Positions 26,792 through 38,334 of a stretch of 64,000 nucleotides of DNA are shown here, one piece after another. The notes under the pieces were generated by a model. That model made no database searches. It worked only from the letters and a program-made list of their open reading frames with translations, and was not told where the DNA came from. Origin of the DNA: Rhizophagus irregularis (taxonomy: Eukaryota > Glomeromycota > Glomeromycetes > Glomerales > Glomeraceae); assembly GCF_026210795.1 (NCBI RefSeq), contig NC_089442.1, forward strand, positions 2,604,001 to 2,668,000, given 5' to 3'. The translations under genes and the position numbers were made by a program. Within the stretch, counting starts at the first letter, position 1. Every line of letters starts with the position of its first letter.

Positions 26792-28121
26792 ATGGAAGCG
26801 AGAACCACTCAAAAGATTTTCGCAAAATTTGGAGAATTGCTAGATAATGGTTTAGGGTCAGATGTGGTTATTGAGGTCGGTAAAGAACCAAATATCAAGA
26901 AATTCCATGTACATTCTATTGTCTTGATGGCAGTATCTCCTTATTTCCGTATAGCTTTCTCTAGCAATTGGGTTAATAGATTTGATGGTATTATTCATTT
27001 TGAAAAACCCAATATTTCGCCAAATATTTTTAAAATAATCTTAAAGTATGTTAATTTATGAATTATTCGTTATTTATTTTTTAATAAGTGCGTAACATTT
27101 TTTGATATTTTTTTTTTTCAAGTTTTATATATAAAGCAGACTTAGATTTGAAAAAACATAAAGCTTCTGATATTTGTAGCTTGATTAAAGCTTCTGATGA
27201 ATTAAGTATCGATGTTCTCAACGAACATATCCTCGAGTTTGTCTCACAGAATGCAAACAGGCTTATAAATGAGGATCCAGTTCAAATTCTGCAAATTATA
27301 TTTCAACTTGATATATTTTCAAATCTTCGAAATACATTTCTTCAAATAATTTGCGATAATCCAGAGAAACTCGTAAATTTTGAAAATTTTTATACTCTCG
27401 ATAAATATACACTTATTCAACTTTTGAAACGGGATGATCTAAAAATGGAAGAAGTAATTATTTGGTATAATTTATTAGATTGGGCTTGTTATAATGTACG
27501 AGATGAACAGGAGAAGCTCGATCTTAAAGAAGTTGAAAAATGGGAATCAGGAGATTTTGCAACATTGAAAGATATACTTAAGGATTTTATTCCACATATA
27601 AGATGGTTTCAAATTTCCGGGAAAGATTTTTGGTATAATGTTAAGCCATTTAAAGAAGCCTTACCGGAAGAATTGTATGATGATCTTTTGGGATATAATA
27701 TTGATAAATCAGTCGAACTAAAATCTTTTGTTATTTTGCCACAAAGGAATAAAAATAAAATTCCTGCCAAAGTAATCCGTAAATATCCTGCCAAGTAAGT
27801 TATCGTCAAGAATCGTGTTTTGTTTTTTTTTTTAAAAAAAAAGTTAATTATAGCATTCATCCTATTTTTTTTATCTTTAATAAAAAAAGAAGGTCGTCAA
27901 CGTAAGTGCCTAATTCATAAATTAATCAATGTTTTTTAATGAAAAATATTTATAGCTGATCATCTTTTTTATCTCTCATGCTAAAAATAGGATGTCAAAG
28001 AAAGCTCCTATCACGTAAGTTAACCTTTGTTTATTATTTATCAATGAATTTAAAAAGTAATTTTTTTTTCTTTATCTTTGATTAAAGGATGTCGAAGAAA
28101 GGCCATGCTGTCGTAATTTAA
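26792..28121 (+). CDS. BTB-domain protein with BACK-like region and tiny 3' exons
   Basis: Exons 26792-27045 and 27123-27794 encode the body; likely mini-exons follow at 27893-27901, 27991-28014 and 28088-28121, giving about 330 residues. The N-terminus is a BTB fold (SDVVIEVGKEPNIKKFHVHS, then SPYFRIAFS and IFKIIL followed by FIYKADLDL after the intron). A helical BACK-like region follows (LNEHILEFV, LIQLLKRDDLKMEE). BTB proteins often act as Cullin-3 substrate adaptors and are strongly expanded in Rhizophagus (family knowledge). No Kelch or TLDc domain is visible before the end. If the GTAAGT at 27795 is not used, the frame stops at 27798; each mini-exon ends in a perfect GTAAGT donor, which favours splicing. 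The ATG at 26792 is the first in frame. Confidence 0.8.
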
Positions 28122-28645
28122 ATTGATATCTAAATAAAGTAATAATAGACATAATATAGTAACTCTATGTATAGTATTGTATAGTATATATCTTCTTATA
28201 CTACTCTAAAATTTATAGAATGTATAGTACTCCTAGAAAAAAAATTTAAATAATAAAATAATAAACAATTACAATCACAAACTAAAACAATATTAAAAAA
28301 ATGTTTTATGCGGAACCCCTGATCCCCCTTAGATCAGCATTCCCGCACCCCTGGTGTAATATTGTACTATTTTTAGTTCAAATCCCGGATACATATAAAA
28401 ATCGCTCCGCGGAAAGCACGTAATTAATTACAGTCTAAAAATAGTAAACTATTTATATCACAGCCATTAGTTGAATACCGGTACCGGGATTTAGGATCTA
28501 TTAAGGGTTGGTATAGAGCCGGATATTATATAACTCAATGTGTATTTTAATATTTTCACACAGTAATTGGGTGAATAGAGTTAAATGATATTAAAGTGAG
28601 TTATTTTTTTTATAATACTACTTTTTTTTAATTTCATATATGAAA
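28122..28645. other. Intergenic region after the BTB gene
   Basis: Mostly AT-rich. A GC-richer patch at about 28310-28500 contains a GTTCAAATCCCGG stretch like a polymerase III B-box, but no tRNA fold was found. No supported gene. Confidence 0.4.
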
Positions 28646-29075
28646 CGAGCATATTCTAAATTCTGCAAATTGTATTTCAAGTTGATTTATTTTCAGAACT
28701 TCGAGATACTATCCTTCAAATAAACCTTAGAAAACTTGGAGAAACTTATGAATTTTGCAAAATTTTATATTCTCAATAAATCTATCGTTCAAATTTTAAT
28801 CTGAATATGGAAGATGATTTGAGATCATTTGTTAAACTGAGCTTCCGCTTCTAAACTCAATATTAAAGATGCAGAATAATGGAAACTAAAGTTTCCGCAT
28901 TTTTGAATGATACAATTAAAGAATTTGTTCCACTATCAACATGATAGATGGTTTCATAGATTTTTGGTAATTTAAGCCATTTAAAAGAAGTCTTACCGGA
29001 AGAAGTGTTACGATAAATCTTTTGGGGGTATTACTCTGATAAATAAAAGTCCAACTACTTTGCCAAAAAGGTGAC
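28646..29075 (+). pseudogene. Decayed partial copy of the neighbouring BTB gene
   Basis: The segment aligns by eye with 27270-27720 of the BTB gene. It keeps recognisable stretches such as TTCTGCAAATTGTATTTCAA, a CTTCGAGATACTATCCTTCA piece, GATAGATGGTTTCA and CTTACCGGAAGAAG, but has several stop codons and frameshifts. The BTB domain itself is missing, so this is the BACK-like half of a tandem duplicate. Confidence 0.8.
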
Positions 29076-29707
29076 ATCAATTATCATTTTTATTTTAAAT
29101 ATTTTTTTTATCTTGGTTCAAGGAAAGAAAAGAATAACTCAGGTTATTACTTGATAAGAGACCATTTGATATGAAAGATATTCTTTCTTGTGATTATGAC
29201 AGAAACAGATGAACCGATCTTACAATTTGCTTTAATGTATCTAAATTATTGCTTTTTCGTGCGAGTGCAGTATCGACATAATATATATATGCAGTGAAAT
29301 GCAAATGATTGACAATCAATTAATTCAAAACAAATTCTTCGATGACTATTTGATAATCTTTACTTACAAATCATAAAATAAACATTGGTGCCAAAATGAT
29401 AAATTTGTAAAGTTCCTTAATGCTGGCAAAAATCACGTGCGGGTTACAGAAATACAAATTATTAATACGGATATCCTTTTTAAGAGATTAATTTCTTTTT
29501 ATTTGGCAATTATACAAAGAATTCATTAGATCTTGCATTTTTGAATGCATGCAATTTTATCTGTATTTCCGCTTACGTAACCTGGGCTCTTTACAATTCT
29601 GGCAGCAAATATCCTAATTTAGGAATATGATGAAATTGGAACATTCTATTTACAAAATGATTTAAACATCCATTAAAAAATTCTTATCGTTTATTTAATA
29701 ATTTACT
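29076..29707. other. Intergenic region, promoter side of the kinase gene
   Basis: AT-rich sequence without a supported frame. No motif is assigned with confidence. Confidence 0.4.
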
Positions 29708-32604
29708 ATGTCTAATAATATTGAAATTGAAGGAATCAATTGGATTGAAGAAGCCATCTCAAAAAAACATATAAAATATTATGAATATGAATATTTTTAT
29801 AATATTAAAGAAATTGGTACCGGAGGTTTTGGAAAAGTCTGTCGTGCAAAATGGAAACATTCTAATAAATACTTGGCATTAAAATCTTTTTATAATTTTA
29901 ACGACGCAACTGTCAAAGAAGTCGTTCATGAAGTAATTTATATTTTACATATTTAAACCAAATCTTTATTATTTTATATATCTTTATTTTTTTTTTTTAA
30001 TATTATTTATGGTTTAGCTTAAGCTTCATCGTGAAGTTGATTTTAATGATAACATCATTCGTTTTTATGGCATTACAGCTTCCAATCAAGGTACAATATT
30101 TTGACTATATTTAATTTATGTGAACCTGCAACATGAATTTAATTAATGATTTTTAATTAGAAAATGAAAATAGCCAATCAAAAAATTATTTGTTGGTGAT
30201 GGAATATGCCGACGGGGTACTCTTAAAGATTATTTGAAAGTAGCATTCGACATACTTACTTGGGATGACAAATTCAACCTGGCGCTTCAATTAGCCTATG
30301 CCTTATCATGTTTACATGACGAGGGAATCGTTCACCGCGATTTGGTAATTCATTTAAAACATTTCGTTGTAGTGTGAATATAATAGATTCAATAAAATTA
30401 TTAAATTGTTATTCGATTAAAAATTAGCACTCCGGTAATGTATTAGTACATCATAATACCATCAAATTAGCAGATTTTGGATTATCGAAGAGAATTGGAG
30501 AAGGATCCAAATCCCAAGCAAGCTTATACGGAGTAATTCCCTATGTTGATCCAAGAAGATTTATGAGACGAAGGAAAAATAACGAAAATAAAACACAATT
30601 ATCTTCGTTAGATGAAAAAAGTGATATTTACAGTATTGGAGTACTTTTATGGGAGATATCTAGTGGTAAACCTCCTTTTTATGTTGAAGATGAACAATAT
30701 GATATTGATTTGGCCTTGGAAATTTCACAAGGTCTTAGAGAAACGATCGTTCCTAATACACCCGTTGAATATTCTAATCTTTACATTGGTAATTATTATT
30801 TTTTTTTCATGCCAGTCTGCCAGACCAATTAAAAATTTTGTTTTAACATACCTTTTAAGTTCTCAAAACGGCACCACCCACTTTTTTTTATTATGAAGTC
30901 ATGTGACTGTTCAGACTTTTGTTTTGATGTTATATTTCAACCAATTAATTATTAATTTTATCCCACATACTGTACTTTGATTTCATGTCTTTTAAACAAA
31001 CCTTTTAGTTGGCCTGGCATAACATTAAAATTTAAGATTTTATTTAGAATATTTAATAATCTTTTTTTAAAAAATTTTAAAATTTAGAATGTTGGGATAA
31101 TGATCCAGATAATCGTCCAACTATAAGTCAAGTAGTTGATAAATTAAAATCAATGAATCCAACGATAAATGTATCACCAATTGACCAACAAGCAGTCGAT
31201 ACTTTTCAAACATTTAGTAAACTACAGTCTAATTCAAATAGTATTAAAAGTGTTAATACTACAGGTTTTCATGGAGAATTATCTCAAATGATGCAAAATT
31301 TTAATAACTTAAATATAGAAGAAATGATTGTTGAACCTTTAACAACACGATCATTAATTGTCAATAAAAATGTTGAACCTTTAACATCAGGATTTGAATC
31401 ACGCGAACAAAATAAAAATATTTCATCAAAAAATAATTTTAATTTATCAGTTGAAGAAATATATAATATCATTTTTAAATTAACAAATGAAGGGAAGGAA
31501 TGGAATGTATCGAAATATGTTTTAGAATATTTTAATAATCATAATATTAATTCACGAGAAATTTATTATTGGATTATAAATAATCAGAATGATTCGATTT
31601 ATAATTTTTTATTGGGATGTTTTAATTATTATGGTATTGGAATAGATGAAAATCGTAAAGAAGCGTTTAATTTATTTATCAATGCATCAAAAAAAAATCA
31701 TATATTGGCAGATTATTACATTGGATTATGTTACGAAGTTTTAAAGAATGAAAAGTTAGCTTTTAAATATTATGAAAAAGCAGCTAAAAATGAATGTGTA
31801 GCTGGAGAATTTAAAACTGGTTATTGTTATTATAACGGAATAGGAAAAAAAAAAGGTGTGAAGATGGCTGCCTTTTGGTGTAAAAAAGCTGCATATAATG
31901 GACATTTAATGGCCATGTATTATCTTGCTCACATGTATAAAAATGGAAGAGGCGTTAAAAAGGATTATGATAAAGCTTTTGAACTATTTAAAATATCGGC
32001 CGAAGGAGAATATGCAAACGGAATAATGATGTTAGGATATTGTTATGAATGTAAAATCGGAACTGACGTTGATAAACAAAAGGTACTTGAATTATATCAA
32101 AAATCAGCAAATTTAGGAAGTAGTAAAGCTCAATATATTCTCGCTTCAATGTATAGTAATGGGAAGGGAATTGCGAGAGATATGGTACAAGCAATTTATT
32201 GGTATGAAAAGGCTATGAATAATGGATATTTACTGGCAATGTATGATCTTGCTAATATATATAGAATTGGAAGTTTTGTTGAGAAAGATTATGACAAAGC
32301 TTTTAAATTATTTAAAAAATTAGCCGAAGAAGAACATATGGATGGAATGACAATGTTAGGATTTTGTTATAGTAAAGGAATTGGAACTTATGTTGATAAA
32401 CAAATGGCATTTAAATTATATCAAAAGGTAGCGAAATTAGGAAATTATAGAGCTCAATATAATCTTGCTCTTATGTATAATTATGGAATAGGAACTAAGA
32501 AGGATTTAGATAAAGCAGTTTATTGGTATGAAATGTCCGCTAATCAAGGATTTCATAGGGCTCAAAGTAAATTTAGGATTCTTACAAAGATCAGAAATAG
32601 GTAA
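29708..32604 (+). CDS. Protein kinase fused to Sel1 repeats, with a one-base frameshift
   Basis: Exons 29708-29932, 30018-30090, 30161-30344, 30428-30788 and 31088-32604 encode about 786 residues if one missing base is allowed. The kinase has the glycine loop GTGGFGKV (37-44), ATP-binding Lys59 in ALK, catalytic HRDL...[22 protein letters not shown] and a final [11 protein letters not shown], matching the tyrosine-kinase-like kinases expanded in Rhizophagus. After a linker come about nine Sel1/TPR-like repeats (for example [20 protein letters not shown]) reaching nearly to the stop; such repeats act as protein scaffolds. At 30214-30217 the sequence has GGGG where the conserved DGGTLKDYL frame needs GGGGG; without it the frame stops at once. 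It is either a recent pseudogene, an allele, or an assembly error. All other splice phases are intact. Confidence 0.85.
30809..31020. mobile_element. Small MITE-like insertion inside a kinase intron
   Basis: The ~212-bp segment begins ATGCCAG...CCAGACCAATTAAA and ends TTTTAGTTGGCCTGGCAT, so its ends are imperfect inverted repeats. It sits in the last intron (30789-31087), which at 299 bp is three to four times longer than the other introns of this gene. It carries no open frame. The family and target duplication are not clear. Confidence 0.5.
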
Positions 32605-35600
32605 TAACACAGTAAGATACAGGACAGTTAATTTTTATTTATTATATTATTTATTAAATAAGTTGTAATATTTAAATAAATTTTGTAAAAACAATTGCGT
32701 TCATATGAAAATTTTTCAGTGTTATCTTATTAGTTAACTGATATATCAAATAAATAATATATATTTTTATTTTTTATTTTTATAATGAAGGAGCCAGATT
32801 AAAGGCAAATGCTAGAAGAACGAATTACAAAAACTAAACTAAACTAAAGTTGATCCAACCCTCCAACTTTTGAATCTTTTCAATACTTTTTCTACGTGTT
32901 TCATGTGATCTTCCAAATTTTCCGAGTATAACCCGAGCTACCCACTACATATGCGTACTCCGTTCCCCACGTGATAGAGGCGCGATCACTGATTTGTAAC
33001 TTCGTTTCTCTTATTTCTCTTTTGACTATTTTTATTTTTAAAAAAACTTAACGTGTCGCTTACTTGCTTTTAAATAAATATATATATTTTTTTAAATCTA
33101 AAATTAAAACAAACAGTATATAATGCCAACACGCGTTCCTACACTTTGTAGCTATCCAACTAGTGTTCCAGTGAGAAATCCCAGTCCCTAGATCCTCTCT
33201 GAAAGTGTCCTTGAAGTTGAACGGTAAATCGGTATATCCACGTTCTCAGACCTCTTCCCCAGATCTAATTCCAAAATTCCTCACGTCCGAAGGCAAGATC
33301 AGTTTTAATTAAGGTATTATTGATCTTTAAATTTCATGCTGTCTAGAAGCTCATCGTGGTCACAATTACGCGGTCTTAGACTGCTTACTGTGAACGTCTA
33401 TCTCTGTTTTCAACAAATAAATTGTCAAGGTTTTGCTGCCAACCATTCATGTTGTTTAGTTTAATAGTACTTACTTGTTTCTTTTTTCTAGATTAAATTG
33501 CATTATTAAATGGAAAGGGAAAGTACTCTTTGGTCTACAAAGATTAACATCAATACGTTGATGGCTAATCAGCATTGATAATAATTTCTATCCTTCTATA
33601 AGCTACAAGGATAGTGTTATTAAATGAGTAGCACTCCACTATGCCATAAATGTAAATTACTGGGCCTTTATTCATTTTTTATTGTCCAGATTTATCTGTT
33701 TTAATTTATATCATACTAATGATTTACGGTTAATAAATATAGATAAAATCTCTTGGACGAAGAAAAACTGGTTGCCCCTAATACAATTTGGGAAGATGAT
33801 TGCTTACAAAAAATTAAAATTTGGAAATAACAATTATATTTTAAATAAGGAAATTTTTTCTTCAATAATCAATAAATCTAGCTGATTATACGAAGTAGTT
33901 TAATAATTAATGAGTTGTGGAAGGAAGAAAAACTCGTTAAGGAGGTAAAAAAGAAGGTAAAATTCGTAAAAGAAGTTAATACAATGAATATGTCTTTCAC
34001 CAATCGACTTCAACAAAAAGATAAGGAGGTTGATGTAAAAGCGATTCAACAAAAACGAAGATATATAAAAATTTCAATGCGTGATTAAAGAGAATTCACA
34101 TAATACGTATTCGGTTTTTAGTGAAGATGATTAGGTGGAATATTTGGAAAATTTGGACGATCGTTTTAATTTTTAGATGGTAGTTTTTTTAGTTAGAATA
34201 ATTTATATGGATTCGAGAGTCCTGTTTAAGAAAATTTAGAAAATCGGAAAAAAAAATAGTAAAACTAGTTAATTACAAAAAGACAAAGTAGGCTTTGGTT
34301 TATAAAATTTGGTAACGTAATATTTAATAGTTAGTTTAGTCCTTTATTTTTTTTATTTCAATCATTATATGTATTTTACAGTACGTAAAAAACGCTACCA
34401 CTTCATCGGATAGTATGAAGGCATGGGAGGGAGTTATAGATAGACCTTTATCTATATCAAACTCCAGTTTTGCTTTTGTTTACTGTATGTTCTTTATCAT
34501 AATAAAGTATTACCGTTACGTTTTATAAAAAAAAGATTTAATTAATATGTTCGTCTTTTGCTAATCATAATTAATTAAAAAGTGAACGGCTTTATTTATA
34601 ATTACAAAGGCTCAGAATAAGTAATTTCATAGTTAGGCTTTAGCGATTATGTAACATCAAATTTATTCGAAAATTTAAGTATACGAAATATGAAATTTGA
34701 AATAATTGTTACATGATTACTCAAAATATTTTCAATAACTTAAGAGTAGATAGAGATATTCAGACCCGGTTAATGCGAGAATTTACTTTTAGTTTATTAT
34801 TTATTTATAACTATGCTTGTAAGTTGGTTAGTCTTGAACATTCAATATATGATCTAATCACGTGAATCGTGTTTAATAAAGTGCTTTTAAAAAAATTTGT
34901 TTTTCTCAAAAGTCTTTGTCAGTTTGATTTGAAACCAGATTTATTTATCCTTGTATATTATTTCCCATTCCGCATTAAGGCTGACTTCCACCCGTAACTC
35001 CCTTTCCTGATTTTGATTTTAATAAAATGTAACCTGATCTCCGGGTAAACGGGTTGACCCATTAGGGGAAATACAAACACCTGCTAACCCGGTTTCTTAT
35101 CGATAACAGTTGGATAGCGAGTTGCTTAAGGGGTTTAACGAGTTAATAATGGTTTCCCAGCATAATTCAATTATTTAAATCATTTATTAGTTTTATTACT
35201 ATTATTATATATTAATGTTTAAATATCCAATGAATGCAATAAATATAATTTCTATTCATCAGTCGGATAAACTGTATCAAATTAGATGCATTTCTTTTTA
35301 CAGCTGATTTCAAAAAATGTCGGGACACTTAGCAAATTTTAAAGAACATTTTTGAAATCAGCTGTAAGAACATGATTTTTTTTTGAATAAACTTGATTTC
35401 ATATTTCCGATGATCCCACATGAAAATGCGAAAAGTTCTCCGATATCATTTGTCGGGTTAAACCGGTTGTATCTGATAGTCAATTTTTGAACCCGGTTAG
35501 TTAAATTTAAAAACCGTAAACCCGATATTTACGGATATCCGTTAATAAGGGTTACGAGTCTGAACACCATGGCGAGTCCGTGACGAGCTACACGTGACTA

Positions 35601-36170
35601 AACACAAGTGTAAATCACTTAAATCACTTTAAGTTTTCAGTTTCTTAACGATTTGATATCGTATTAACACTTTCCATCCTAATACTGATTTTAAAGCAAG
35701 TCATAATTTTTGGTAATTGCGTAATTTATGCAATATATCTTGTTCTGTGCTCGTATTTCGTCTACAGACTGTATAATGTTGGTAATCCGGGTTCTTTCCG
35801 ATTTTATTGAATCCGGTTGTAAGTAAAATAAGAATTACGGGTGGTTATGTTATATTGAATTAAGTTTCGGTCGGGAAAACGCCATGTGAAACGTTACTTC
35901 AAAAAATAAAAAAATAAAAAAATGTTTTTTAAAGGATAAATATGTCAATTGAAAACCAATTTGAATGACAAATAACTTTTTGCTCTATCTTTATATTGGT
36001 TGACTAGCCGAATTTCGAATAAAGAAAATTCTTTGCTTGTACAAAGTAAGGGTTTATGTTGTTTGTCGATCTGGTCTATATACTATTCGTTGTATATGCA
36101 GTTAGCATATAAAATTTAAGATGTAAAACTTAAGGTTTTACTTTTTTCTAACAAATTTTCAATAGCAAAA
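32605..36170. other. Long intergenic region, no firm gene
   Basis: Mixed AT-rich DNA. A 67-codon frame at 33682-33885 has no recognisable motif. Around 34950-35560 short pieces like ACCCGGTTA and CGGGTTAA recur, suggesting old transposon sequence, and a hairpin at 35298-35377 is listed separately. The last 150 bp should be the promoter of the gene at 36171. Confidence 0.4.
35298..35377. repeat. 22-bp perfect-stem hairpin
   Basis: TTACAGCTGATTTCAAAAAA at 35298 and its complement ending at 35377 form a 22-bp stem apart from one extra A, around a ~35-bp loop containing CGGGACACTTAGCAAATTT. A related loop sequence (CGGGACACTTGAGAAATTT) occurs at about 25470-25490 after TTTACAGCAAATTTCAAAA, so this is a dispersed repeat. 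Confidence 0.75.
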
Positions 36171-37061
36171 ATGACGATCGTGTCCGATGAAAAATTATTT
36201 GCAATTGTTTTATACTCCACGTTTGTTAATAACGAACATCTGCCTTCTGTCAGAGATATTTGGAAGAATCCTTGGGTAACTGGAACTTCCGGAGCATTGG
36301 TAATAGGATTAGTTGGTGCAATAGTTGTACCATTAATTTTATCAGCGATAATTTGTGTACTAGGATTTGGTGTAGAAGGTGTTGCAGCAGGTTCATTTGG
36401 TGCTTGGTTTATGTCATTGTATGGAGGTATGATTGCACGTGGAAGTCTTATTTCATTTTTGCAATCGATTGGAGCTACTGGTTTAGGAACTTTGGGAACT
36501 TCCTTAAGCAGTAGTTTTGGAGCAGCTATCGGAATTCTTATTGGAGCAATTGGTGGTTCAAACCTTGCAACATATTTTAAGGAAATGGATTTAAATGATT
36601 CTGAAAACAAAATTTTTGGAAGTTTGGTTCATATCGAACAAAATACTTATCAAAATAACCATCACATGGTTATATTCACACTCATGCCGGCTTTATTATA
36701 TAATGATACACTTTTAAGATGTTTTTTTGAAACATTTATACCTAGTTCACCATTTGCTAATTCTAAATTGTTTAGATTTGATTTTATGGAAAATGATTTA
36801 TTGTTAAAATCAGAAAAAGAAAGATTGAATCGTGCTATTCATAATTTGTTAATCGATAATTATGAAAAATCTAGAATAGAATATATTTTTCGCGATAATT
36901 ACTTAGCTGGGATAAAGTTAGGTCTTAATGGTTATAAATCATCAAATGATAAGGTAAATTTATTGGCTGATATTTGGCAACTTATAAATGGTAATATTGT
37001 TTTAGATATTGATATTGATAAAATTCGCGATAAATTTCACGATCAAATTCAAATCTTTTAA
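36171..37061 (+). CDS. IFI6/IFI27-like hydrophobic protein with C-terminal extension
   Basis: A single exon of 296 residues from the ATG at 36171. Residues ~32-136 are very hydrophobic and Gly/Ala-rich, with the arrangement GFGVEGVAAGSFGAWFMS, then GGMIARGSLISFLQSIGATG and GTLGTSLSSSFGAAIG. This is the signature order of the Ifi-6-16 (ISG12, IFI6/IFI27) family: Gly-rich GV.AGS, then SLI..LQS.GA.GL. These small proteins sit in mitochondrial or ER/nuclear membranes and affect apoptosis or membrane permeability in animals (family knowledge). The remaining ~150 residues (from ~145) form a soluble helical-looking domain that I do not recognise. No introns are needed. The fungal function is unknown; membrane location is inferred. 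Confidence 0.75.
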   Translation: MTIVSDEKLFAIVLYSTFVNNEHLPSVRDIWKNPWVTGTSGALVIGLVGAIVVPLILSAIICVLGFGVEGVAAGSFGAWFMSLYGGMIARGSLISFLQSIGATGLGTLGTSLSSSFGAAIGILIGAIGGSNLATYFKEMDLNDSENKIFGSLVHIEQNTYQNNHHMVIFTLMPALLYNDTLLRCFFETFIPSSPFANSKLFRFDFMENDLLLKSEKERLNRAIHNLLIDNYEKSRIEYIFRDNYLAGIKLGLNGYKSSNDKVNLLADIWQLINGNIVLDIDIDKIRDKFHDQIQIF

Positions 37062-37362
37062 ACTATTTTCATGACAAATTCAATTTATAAATATTGAGAG
37101 TTCGTACAATATATATATGTATTTATTAGCTATTAGACATGCTTTATAAAAATAATAGTAAATTTTAAATTTTTTTATTTTATTTTTAATAATTAATTAC
37201 GTAGTTGGTTACTTTATAGTTAATATTAAGATACATATAATAAACGCCAATTTTCCTGAAATTACAATTGTATGTATATAAATATATTGGTAGAGATTAA
37301 GCTTTGGTTTTAGCCGAGTGATTACGTTATATCGCCGTGAAAAAAGAATATTGTATGTACAG
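37062..37362. other. Short intergenic region
   Basis: 3' side of the IFI6-like gene. AT-rich with no supported feature; the pogo-type terminal repeat begins at its end. Confidence 0.4.
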
Positions 37363-37847
37363 TCGACTCGCGTTACAGCAAATTTCGATTATGAACTTCA
37401 TTGTGGTACAGATCTTATAAAATTTCGCTAAACCGAATTTTACTATTAAAATGCTGTATAACGTATAACGAAATAAACTGTATAAATTATATATATAAAT
37501 GAATCGCATTATAATGAATTTTTTTATACCGAAATTTTTTTTAATTATAACGAAGTTTTGTCGAAAATTTATTTTTTTATAAAAGATATAAAGGGTGTTC
37601 GCGTCTTGTGTTTCGTGTTAGTTTTCATATTTTCTATTCTTTTTTTTTGAAATGCCGAAAGCTAAGCCTATTAACCCGTCCAAGAAACAACTTTCTAATG
37701 AAACTTCTGCCCCTAAAAAACGTAAGTCTCTTCCTGCTGCGCAGAAACAAGAAGTTTGCTTTAAAAAAAAAATCTTCACCTTTCTTAAAAAACAAAGACC
37801 TAGCCAAAGAGTATGACATTAGTGAAGGGATGATTTGTACACAATAG
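37363..37847 (+). pseudogene. 5' relic of a pogo-type transposon (CENP-B-like HTH)
   Basis: Position 37361 starts TACAGTCGACTCGCGTTACA, a typical pogo-type terminal inverted repeat next to TA. An ATG at 37652 opens MPKAKPINPSKKQ, followed after a frameshift in an A10 run (about 37765) by SSPFLKNKDLAKEYDISEGM, which is the start of the CENP-B/pogo N-terminal helix-turn-helix. A TAG ends the frame where the family continues. No matching right end was found, and minisatellite sequence replaces the DDE part. It is a truncated, non-functional relic. Confidence 0.75.
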
Positions 37848-37849
37848 CA

Positions 37850-38250
37850 GAATGGGGGTTTTAGGACAACGCATCGCAGTTGGGGGTTTACCTTTTTTTC
37901 CTCCCCTTCTGGGTGCTGCCTATGCTAGTTGGGGGGTTAACTTTTTTTTTCTCCCCATCTGAGTTTGGGGAGTTAACTTTTTTTCTCCCCAACTTCAGCT
38001 ATGGGATACGTTATTTTTTCAACCCCCCAATTTAACTGGGGAATTAACCTTTTTTTCTGCACCATATATGCGAGTTGAGGGGTTAACTTTTTTTTTCTCT
38101 CCAACTCGAGCTTCTGGCCCGATTTTTTATTTTGACCCCATCTGAGTTTGGGATATTTTTTCTTTTTTCCCCAACTTTGGCTATGGGATACGTTATTTTT
38201 TCAACCCCCAATTTAACTGGAGAGTTAACTTTTTTTCTCCCCAATTCATA
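37850..38250. repeat. GGGGTTAAC / CTCCCC minisatellite
   Basis: Alternating units of GGGGGTTAAC, T-runs and CTCCCCAACT. Two longer copies at about 37963-38040 and 38137-38225 share CCCCATCTGAGTTTGGG and GCTATGGGATACGTTATTTT, about 174 bp apart. No coding sequence. Confidence 0.7.
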
Positions 38251-38334
38251 CTGCATATCTCTGTCATTTATGCCCCATAAGGCTTGGTGTGCAGTAATAT
38301 TTCTAACGAAAAATAAGTCTAATGGAGAATTAGG

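Noticed and set aside
28370-28400. GTTCAAATCCCGG resembling a tRNA B-box
   Set aside because: No matching A-box at the right distance and no cloverleaf; at best a SINE remnant.
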